Below, piece by piece: positions 1-5,178 of a stretch of 6,962 nt of DNA. Origin of the DNA: Fervidifonticultor sp964526945 (GTDB taxonomy: Bacteria; Sysuimicrobiota; Sysuimicrobiia; Sysuimicrobiales; Humicultoraceae); NCBI GenBank assembly GCA_964526945.1, contig CAZGNA010000147.1, positions 1 to 6,962 of the forward strand, read 5' to 3'. Made by a program: the position numbers and the translations under genes. The notes under the pieces are model-generated. The model made no database searches and had not been told where the DNA came from. It saw only the letters and a program-made list of their open reading frames with translations. Each line of letters opens with the position of its first letter. The stretch's first letter is position 1.

Positions 1-20
1 GGGACCCTTCAAAGGGTCCC
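1..20. repeat. Short perfect inverted repeat (hairpin) at the window edge
   Basis: Positions 1-8 are the exact reverse complement of 13-20, giving an 8-bp G/C-rich stem with a TCAA loop. No T-run follows on the + strand. On the - strand the downstream side lies outside the window, so a terminator facing left cannot be excluded. It could be the terminator of a gene ending just left of the window, but this is inference from shape and place only. Confidence 0.5.
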
Positions 21-68
21 CAACGAAAGTACACAGACTACCGTACACTACCCGAAGATGGCCGGCGT

Positions 69-98
69 TTGACACCCCTGCGTGCCCGTTTCTATAAT
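69..98 (+). promoter_or_regulatory. Sigma-70-type promoter of the tRNA-Leu gene
   Basis: A perfect -35 hexamer TTGACA (69-74) and a perfect -10 hexamer TATAAT (93-98) are separated by 18 bases. Transcription would start near 104-107, leaving a leader of about 31-34 bases before the mature tRNA at 138, to be removed by RNase P. Both boxes match consensus exactly in an otherwise G+C-rich window, as expected for a strong constitutive stable-RNA promoter. Upstream, GTACAC occurs at 29-34 and 43-48 and ACTACC at 37-42 and 47-52; whether these repeats matter is unknown. Confidence 0.88.
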
Positions 99-137
99 GA
101 CGCTGCTTCCCCGGAGTGCACCCTTCGGGAAGCCCGC

Positions 138-223
138 GCCGGGATGGCGGAACTTGGCAGACGCGCACGCTTGAGGGGCGTGTGGGGTTTCCCGTGGGGG
201 TTCAAATCCCCCTCCCGGCACCA
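138..223 (+). tRNA. tRNA-Leu (anticodon GAG)
   Basis: A complete class II tRNA. The 7-bp acceptor stem pairs 138-144 (GCCGGGA) with 213-219 (TCCCGGC), with A220 as discriminator and CCA encoded at 221-223. The anticodon stem is 166-170 with 178-182, and the loop 171-177 (TTGAGGG) carries anticodon GAG at 173-175, which reads the leucine codons CUC and CUU. A long variable arm with a G-run/C-run stem (about 183-195) is the hallmark of tRNA-Leu/Ser/Tyr. The T stem is five G-C pairs (196-200 with 208-212) closing a TTCAAAT loop. A discriminator A with a GAG anticodon fits leucine. It stands alone behind its own promoter and converges with the operon. Confidence 0.97.
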
Positions 224-400
224 GACACGTGGGCACTCGCCGGCCTGTATCCCAGAGCAGAAGTACCGGTTCGCAACCGTGCGCGGGCCGCCCCGTGGGC
301 TACTTCCGGCGGACCCGGCGCCACGCCACGTGTCGTGGCGCCGTCCGGCGTCCACAGGCCGCCCGTGGGCCGCGTCCCACCGGGCTGCTCCGCCCGGCGC
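224..400. other. Gene-free convergent spacer between tRNA-Leu and the operon end
   Basis: I see no credible gene here. Reading frames crossing it are arginine/proline-rich shadows without ribosome binding sites. It lies between the 3' end of the + strand tRNA and the stop codon of the last - strand operon gene. It contains one strong inverted repeat (310-347, listed separately) and two similar G/C-rich stretches near 284-302 and 355-373 that share a CCGCCC(C)GTGGGC core. Confidence 0.7.
310..347. terminator. GC-rich hairpin, candidate bidirectional terminator
   Basis: The arm 317-325 (GGCGCCACG) is the exact reverse complement of 334-342, around an 8-base loop. The stem can extend outward by pairing 310-314 with 343-347 across a two-base bulge (315-316). 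No T-run follows on either strand, so it is not a canonical intrinsic terminator. Its position between two converging transcription units is where a shared terminator would be expected. Function is inferred from structure and location. Confidence 0.5.
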
Positions 401-2038
401 TCAGGGCGCAGACGGCGGGCGGGGAGCGCTCGCTTCCCGCTCCTCCAGGATGCCACCACGGTGCAGGTGCAGGTGGAGGATCTTCCCCGACGGAGTGGTC
501 AGGGGCCCGCGGCGGAGCACCCGGAGCGTGTCCACCGCGTCCCAGACGCGCTGCACGATGCGTCCGTACGCCGGGTCCAGGTGCCGGCGCGCCATTTCCT
601 GCAGGACCGTCCGTCGCACGGCGTCCTCGTCCACCGGGCCCACGGCCGGGCTCACCAGCAGGAACAGCCGCGTGAAGCCGCTCTCATCCTCCCCCTCGAC
701 GAGCTGATAGTGCCGGCCGTCACCGCCGAACCGGCGCGGGAGGTCCTCTTCCAGGAGGGCTACGAGCGCCGGGCCGATGTACGTCCGGCCCTCGGCCGTG
801 AGTTTCTCGAAGCTGCGGATGGTATGCATGTGGAGCCGCAGCCCGGCGTGGTCCAAGAAACAGCCACAGGAGCGCTCTTCCAGGTGCGCCTCGTCACCGC
901 TCTCCACGTTGAGCAGCACGTTGCGGGCATACGGCAGCAGCGTGGTGAACAGCAGCGCATGGACCTGGGCGCCATCGGGTGCGACCGGCCGCAGGTGCTG
1001 GCGTACGGCGACACGGTCGGTGAGGACGTGCAGGTCGTCGGCGTCCCGGCCCACCGGGCACTGCCAGGCGCAGTTGCCCAGCTCGGTGAACGAGAAGCGC
1101 GACAGCACGCGGAAGCCGCGTGCCTCGATCGCGCGGCGCTTCGCAGGTGTCAGCGGCTCGCCCGCGACGACGAAGACGACGTCGCCCAGGGCGATGCCGG
1201 CGTCGGCGGCGGCCAGCACCAGCCGCAGGGCAGAGCTGGCGAACGTCTCGACCACCATGCCGCGGGCGGTGTTCACCCGGCCGATGTATCGGGCGAGATC
1301 GACCGCGCGCTGGGCGGGCACGACCTCCATGGGTGGTAACCGTCTGCCGCTGACGGCACGGGCGATCGTCAGCAGGAGCCGCGTATGCGGTGCGGCCTCG
1401 AACACCTGCGGGCACCAGCGCACGGGGCGTTCTCCGGTCAGGGCCGTCACCAGCAGCCAGATGAGGCCCGTGCCGGTGCTGAGCCACACCAGCACGTCGC
1501 GCCCCGCGAGCCCGTAGTGGAGGTTGAGCCAGCGTCGCAGGCGGGCGCGGGCGATCAGCTCTTCGATCGGTACGGTGCTGGGCGTGCGCAGCCCCCGGGA
1601 TCCGCTGCTGGTCGCCTGGAACGCCCGGGTGGCCTCAGGGGTGGCGAAGTCCGTCGGGTGAAAACGCAGGGTCGTCTTTCCGCGCACCGCTGGCGCGAGG
1701 CCCTTGAACTCCTGGATCGTCACGAAGACGCCGTCGGCCCGGAGCTGGTCGAGAGCGCCATCGAGCCCTCGCGTGCGCACGAGCTGGGTGAGCCGCTGGA
1801 AATCGTAGCCCCCGGCCTCCAGCAGCGGTCGATAGGGGCTGTTCGGGTACGCGAAGATGAGGCGCTCGGCGCTGGCGAGGAACGTCTCTTCGCGGCGGGC
1901 CACCGCGGCGCGCAGCTCGTCGGCGACGTCGCGGACGTCGCCTGGCGGGTGGCGCAGGAGGCGCCCGATCTGCACCCCGGCCCGGATCGCCGCGGCAAGG
2001 GTCGCGGGGGCGCGGCGCAGCCGGCGGCCCGCGGTCAT
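401..2038 (-). CDS. PaaK/CapK-like adenylate-forming ligase, second copy (545 aa)
   Basis: Likely activates a carboxylic acid with ATP as an acyl-adenylate, and possibly transfers it to CoA or another acceptor; the substrate is unknown. Visible motifs: phosphate-binding loop SSGSRG at 144-149 (family usual TSSGTTG), GEPLTP 293-298, FTELG 317-321 (aligning with the YG-TE motif), SGD 380-382 (ribose-binding aspartate), IRSFEKL 407-413, and PxTxxGK ending at K519, the usual C-terminal lysine. C327, H337, C391 and C393 resemble the zinc ligand set I associate with PaaK relatives. At 545 aa it is about 110 residues longer than typical PaaK. The extra part is N-terminal and ends in an EFKG element (110-113) reminiscent of the region before the loop in LuxE-type synthetases. 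The start is ATG at 2038, overlapping the upstream stop as ATGA, with GAGGG six bases before it. Related to the 5179-6864 gene. Family is well supported; function is inferred. Confidence 0.9.
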   Translation of the reverse strand: MTAGRRLRRAPATLAAAIRAGVQIGRLLRHPPGDVRDVADELRAAVARREETFLASAERLIFAYPNSPYRPLLEAGGYDFQRLTQLVRTRGLDGALDQLRADGVFVTIQEFKGLAPAVRGKTTLRFHPTDFATPEATRAFQATSSGSRGLRTPSTVPIEELIARARLRRWLNLHYGLAGRDVLVWLSTGTGLIWLLVTALTGERPVRWCPQVFEAAPHTRLLLTIARAVSGRRLPPMEVVPAQRAVDLARYIGRVNTARGMVVETFASSALRLVLAAADAGIALGDVVFVVAGEPLTPAKRRAIEARGFRVLSRFSFTELGNCAWQCPVGRDADDLHVLTDRVAVRQHLRPVAPDGAQVHALLFTTLLPYARNVLLNVESGDEAHLEERSCGCFLDHAGLRLHMHTIRSFEKLTAEGRTYIGPALVALLEEDLPRRFGGDGRHYQLVEGEDESGFTRLFLLVSPAVGPVDEDAVRRTVLQEMARRHLDPAYGRIVQRVWDAVDTLRVLRRGPLTTPSGKILHLHLHRGGILEEREASAPRPPSAP

Positions 2039-2784
2039 CGCGTACCCTCGCCGCGGTCGGCGGTGGCGCGTTGGAGGCAGGTTTCCTGCCGCGCCAGCGC
2101 CTCGGCGCGGGCGTAGTCGTCGGGCGTGTCGATCTCGGCCCACCGCAGCCCCGCGACCGAGACCCACGGCATGGGAGCTTCCGCGACCGTGGCCCCCAGG
2201 AGGTCCTCGTAGGCGACGTCGATGGCGCCGCGGTGCACGCATGCGCGGGCCAGCGCCGCAAGCCGCGCGGCACGCTCCGGGGAGAGCCGCGCGAACCCCA
2301 CCCACTCCGCCGCGGACGCACTCCGCAGCCCCCGTGCCAGCCCGGTCGCGTTCCCGCCCGCGATGACGGCCCGGTACTTCTCGCGGTCGTAGGGTCGGGA
2401 TGGGTCGACCACCAGGGCTTCCTGACCGCCGTCGCATGCCCGGGCCAGCACGGCGTCCTCGCAGTACACGTCGCCGTCCATCAGCAGGACCTCACCGTCC
2501 ATGCAGGCCCGGGCCGCGTCCAGTGAGCACACGCTGCCCCCCACGCGGGGATTGTGGACAGTGCGGACCGGAAACGCCGCGGAGGTCGTGGCGGCGGCCA
2601 GCGCGTCCACGCGCTCGTGTTCGAAGCCCGTGACGATTACCAGCTCGCCGACCCCAAGGCGGCGCAGGGCGTCGATGTAGCGGACCAGCAGCGGCCGACC
2701 GCCCACCGGGAGCAGACACTTGGGGTGCTGCCAGACGGCGCGCAGCCGGGTCCCGCGTCCTGCCGCCAGGACGACGGCCCGCAT
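2035..2784 (-). CDS. Sugar/alcohol-phosphate nucleotidyltransferase, LicC/IPCT type (249 aa)
   Basis: A cytoplasmic nucleotidyltransferase of the GT-A-like NTP_transferase fold, expected to join an NTP (likely CTP) to a phosphorylated alcohol or sugar. The N-terminus has the nucleotide-binding signature LAAGRGTRL (6-14) followed by PKCLLPV (21-27). NP...GGS near 78-84 and the SL at 87-88 resemble phosphocholine cytidylyltransferases. DGD at 103-105 is the likely metal-binding pair. EWVGF (160-164) and WAEIDTPDDY (215-224) match the C-terminal core. Length is normal for a single-domain enzyme with no left-handed helix domain. ATG at 2784 overlaps the upstream stop as TGATG and directly precedes the signature; the open frame extends much further upstream but without homology. 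The overlap with a CDP-alcohol phosphatidyltransferase gene suggests it makes that enzyme's CDP substrate, as in inositol-1-phosphate cytidylyltransferase/DIPP synthase pairs. True substrate unknown; other sugar-1-phosphates remain possible. Confidence 0.92.
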   Translation of the reverse strand: MRAVVLAAGRGTRLRAVWQHPKCLLPVGGRPLLVRYIDALRRLGVGELVIVTGFEHERVDALAAATTSAAFPVRTVHNPRVGGSVCSLDAARACMDGEVLLMDGDVYCEDAVLARACDGGQEALVVDPSRPYDREKYRAVIAGGNATGLARGLRSASAAEWVGFARLSPERAARLAALARACVHRGAIDVAYEDLLGATVAEAPMPWVSVAGLRWAEIDTPDDYARAEALARQETCLQRATADRGEGTR

Positions 2785-3602
2785 CAGCGGCCCCCGTCCC
2801 GGTCCGCTCGCCGCAGCAGGACCACCGCGCGCGTCAGGTGCCAGAGGAGACTTCCCAGGGAGAGCGGTGCCATAGCCAGCAGCACCATGTCCAGCCGCTT
2901 CCACAGCGCGGCCACCATCAGTGCGGGGAGCAGCGTGCCGTCCATGCCGACGAGGTGACGACCGATGAGGTGGCGCAGGAAGGCTTCGCGCCGCCCCAGC
3001 GTCCCGCGCGGCCGGGGTGGGGAAACGCCGGCGACGGGGGCAGGCGACGTCTGAGAGGCGAGCGCCCGCAGGGCCTCGCGCATCCGCATCTCGGCCAACG
3101 CGTGCTGCGCCGTGGCCAGGGCAGCGACGCCGCCGAGCAACAAGAACGCCGTGCGTCCGCCATCGGGCCCGGGGGCCCACAAGGGGGTCTGCGGGGCCAG
3201 GTACACGTGGACGCCGAGTGCTGCGAACAGCAGCGGCGGCATCAGATGGCCGTTCAGGTCGTCGAGGTACGCCCCGTACACCGACGACCGGCCCGTCGCC
3301 CGCGCAAGGTCGCCGTCCAGGGCGTCCAGCAGATAGTAGACGTGTACCAACAGGGCGCCCGCGACAGCACCCGCAGCTGTGCCACTGGCCAGGAGCCCGA
3401 GGCCGGCCAGCATCGTCACGCTGGCCGCGGCGGTCACCAGGTTGGGGCGTACGCCCAGGCGTATGCACACGGGCACGCAGAAGGCCGCGAGCCAGTACGC
3501 GACCCAGAGCCAGTAGCCCAGCTCCCACCCGCTGCGCGGTCGGGACGAGGGTCCCGGCGCGTCCTGGCGGACGCCGGGAGCGAGCGTGTCGGTCGGCGAC
3601 AT
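2784..3602 (-). CDS. CDP-alcohol phosphatidyltransferase family membrane protein with variant active site (272 aa)
   Basis: A polytopic membrane enzyme of the family that transfers a phospho-alcohol from a CDP-alcohol to a second alcohol (phospholipid, DIPP and choline/ethanolamine phosphotransferases). The signature Dx2DGx2ARx8Gx3D is present: D93, D96, G97, A100, R101, G110, D114. The fourth aspartate expected at 118 is glycine, followed by H119. Hydrophobic segments lie at about 30-48, 53-72, 74-92, 120-136, 151-166 and 223-262. A polar linker at about 181-205 separates the C-terminal helices. The start ATG at 3602 overlaps the preceding stop as TGATG, and the gene's own stop overlaps the next start the same way. 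The downstream overlapping nucleotidyltransferase probably supplies the CDP-linked substrate. Family assignment is firm; catalytic competence and substrates are uncertain because of the replaced residue. Confidence 0.92.
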   Translation of the reverse strand: MSPTDTLAPGVRQDAPGPSSRPRSGWELGYWLWVAYWLAAFCVPVCIRLGVRPNLVTAAASVTMLAGLGLLASGTAAGAVAGALLVHVYYLLDALDGDLARATGRSSVYGAYLDDLNGHLMPPLLFAALGVHVYLAPQTPLWAPGPDGGRTAFLLLGGVAALATAQHALAEMRMREALRALASQTSPAPVAGVSPPRPRGTLGRREAFLRHLIGRHLVGMDGTLLPALMVAALWKRLDMVLLAMAPLSLGSLLWHLTRAVVLLRRADRDGGR

Positions 3603-5158
3603 CACGTGGCGCCCCCAAAGGAGAACCTGCGACGGAGGTGGCGGACGGCCTGGCTGGCGTCCGTGCGCACCTCGGCGGCCGCGCGCGCGGCGAAACCCAC
3701 AACGTCCGCCCAGGCCTGCGGGAAGAATCGCGCCAGGACCAGGGCGTAGACCACTGCGCCGGTCGGGACGCCCAGGGCCAGCACCGCGGCCGGCGTGGCG
3801 CCGGCGGTCAGGAGGACCTGCCGCAGCAGCACCACGGTACCGTACAGCGCCACGGACGCCACGGCCGGGGCGGTGAGGGGTGCGAGCAACCGCCGCGCCG
3901 GCCAGGCCAGCAGGCGCAGGCCGACGACGACGAAGAGCCAGGATCCCAGCCCCAGGATCAGGCCCACGGCCAGGGCGACGCCCAGCACGCCGGCGCGCGC
4001 GCCCAGCAGCGCGCCCGCAACCAGCGCGGGCCAGATCAGGGCGTAGAATTTCCAGATGGCCTGCGGGTATCCTACCGCGGCGAGCACGTGCCGCACCACC
4101 AGTGCGACGGCCAGTGGAATGCCGTAGAGCAGCAGGATCCGGAGGGCGTCGACCGCGGGGAGCCACCTGGGCCCATAGACGACAGCGATGTACTCCGGCG
4201 CCAGGGCCAGCTGTCCCACCTGCAGCGGGAGCGCGACGCTCAGCAGCAACAGCAGGCTCTTGCCCGCGTGACGCTGCAGCGCGTCCCTGTGCCCTTGCAG
4301 CGACGCGAACGTAGGGAACGCCACTCTGGCCGCGATGGGGGTGGCGTTCTGCACCGCGAACATCGCCTGCCGGAAGGCGAAGGAGTACAGCCCCAGCGGG
4401 CTCGCACCCAGCAGCCGACCCACCACGACGTAGTCGGTGTTGTCCACACAGTACCGCAGCACGTCGGCGATCCAGACGTGCCGCGCGTAGCGCAAGAGGT
4501 CGCGCCACCGGCCCAGCGCCACCGCGACGCGGGGACGCCAGGAGCACAGCCGCCAGTGCACGTAGACCCGGAGCGGGTCGGCGAGGACCACCGGGACGAC
4601 GACACTCCACACCCCGTAGCCCCGGAACGCCATGAGCACCGTGCCGAGGGCCATGACCGTGCCGATGAGGGCGTGGGCCACCGTCAGCCGCGGGAGGTCC
4701 AGCGTCTTGGTCAGGAGCGCGGCGTGGGTGGCGCCCCAGGGCACCACGAAGAAGCTGAGGGCCGCCACCCGGAGCAGCGGCACCAGGAGGGGCTCACGAA
4801 ACGCCAGCGCCACCTGGGGAGCCGCGGCCAGCACCACCACCCCGATGGCGCTCCCGACCAGCGGGTGCAACCAGAAGCTGGCGTTGGCGTGCGCCTCCAG
4901 GTCGTCGGCACGCTGGATCAGGGCCGTGGAGACTCCGCGGAGGCCAAACAGCAGTACCGCCCCCTGCACGAGGGTGACCACCGCCACCAGGCCGAAGTCA
5001 TGGGGCGTGAGCAGGCGCGCCAGCACCACGCGGCTACCGAACCCGATGGCCCACGTGTAGACCTGGGAGAGCAGCGTCCACAGCGTCCCGCGCCGCGCCA
5101 GGGCCGCCAGGCCATCGACGCCGGCGGGGGATGGGCTGCTGTCGTGCGGGTGACTCAC
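3602..5158 (-). CDS. Wzx/WzxC-like lipid-linked oligosaccharide flippase (518 aa)
   Basis: A MOP-superfamily polysaccharide transporter that would flip an undecaprenyl- or other lipid-linked glycan from the inner to the outer face of the cytoplasmic membrane. After a polar 20-residue N-terminus, the protein shows about 12-14 hydrophobic helices. Family-like elements are G24TLWTLLSQ, LARLLTPHDFGL (46-57), DNTDYVVVGRLLG (239-251) followed by LGLYSFAFR (255-263), and YGPRWLPA (328-335), the last typical of WzxC/TuaB-type exporters. Length is slightly above the 480-490 aa usual for WzxC. The start is GTG at 5158, chosen because a perfect AGGAGG (5168-5173) lies nine bases upstream; it begins 20 bases after the previous stop. 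It marks the locus as envelope polysaccharide or glycolipid export. The exact cargo cannot be read from sequence, and no polymerase or glycosyltransferase lies within the window. Confidence 0.93.
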   Translation of the reverse strand: MSHPHDSSPSPAGVDGLAALARRGTLWTLLSQVYTWAIGFGSRVVLARLLTPHDFGLVAVVTLVQGAVLLFGLRGVSTALIQRADDLEAHANASFWLHPLVGSAIGVVVLAAAPQVALAFREPLLVPLLRVAALSFFVVPWGATHAALLTKTLDLPRLTVAHALIGTVMALGTVLMAFRGYGVWSVVVPVVLADPLRVYVHWRLCSWRPRVAVALGRWRDLLRYARHVWIADVLRYCVDNTDYVVVGRLLGASPLGLYSFAFRQAMFAVQNATPIAARVAFPTFASLQGHRDALQRHAGKSLLLLLSVALPLQVGQLALAPEYIAVVYGPRWLPAVDALRILLLYGIPLAVALVVRHVLAAVGYPQAIWKFYALIWPALVAGALLGARAGVLGVALAVGLILGLGSWLFVVVGLRLLAWPARRLLAPLTAPAVASVALYGTVVLLRQVLLTAGATPAAVLALGVPTGAVVYALVLARFFPQAWADVVGFAARAAAEVRTDASQAVRHLRRRFSFGGAT

Positions 5159-5167
5159 GCGCCCCGG

Positions 5168-5173
5168 CCTCCT
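5168..5173 (-). promoter_or_regulatory. Consensus Shine-Dalgarno of the flippase gene
   Basis: The - strand reads AGGAGG here, nine bases before the GTG start at 5158. It lies in the 20-base gap after the preceding stop codon. This perfect site decides the flippase start and is the only non-overlapping junction in the operon. Confidence 0.85.
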
Positions 5174-5178
5174 GTGCC

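Noticed and set aside
29..52. Short direct repeats GTACAC and ACTACC upstream of the tRNA promoter
   Set aside because: Six-base repeats with irregular spacing are too short to call an operator, and nothing else links them to regulation.
116..1339. + strand open frame of 407 codons starting before the tRNA
   Set aside because: It runs straight through the tRNA-Leu gene and then antisense to the ligase gene, has no ribosome binding site, and shows low-complexity composition.
2038..2437. Upstream extension of the 545-aa ligase frame by 133 codons
   Set aside because: The extension overlaps the nucleotidyltransferase gene in another frame, is Arg/Gly-rich and has no counterpart in the paralogue. 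The ATGA junction with a GAGGG site marks the true start at 2038.
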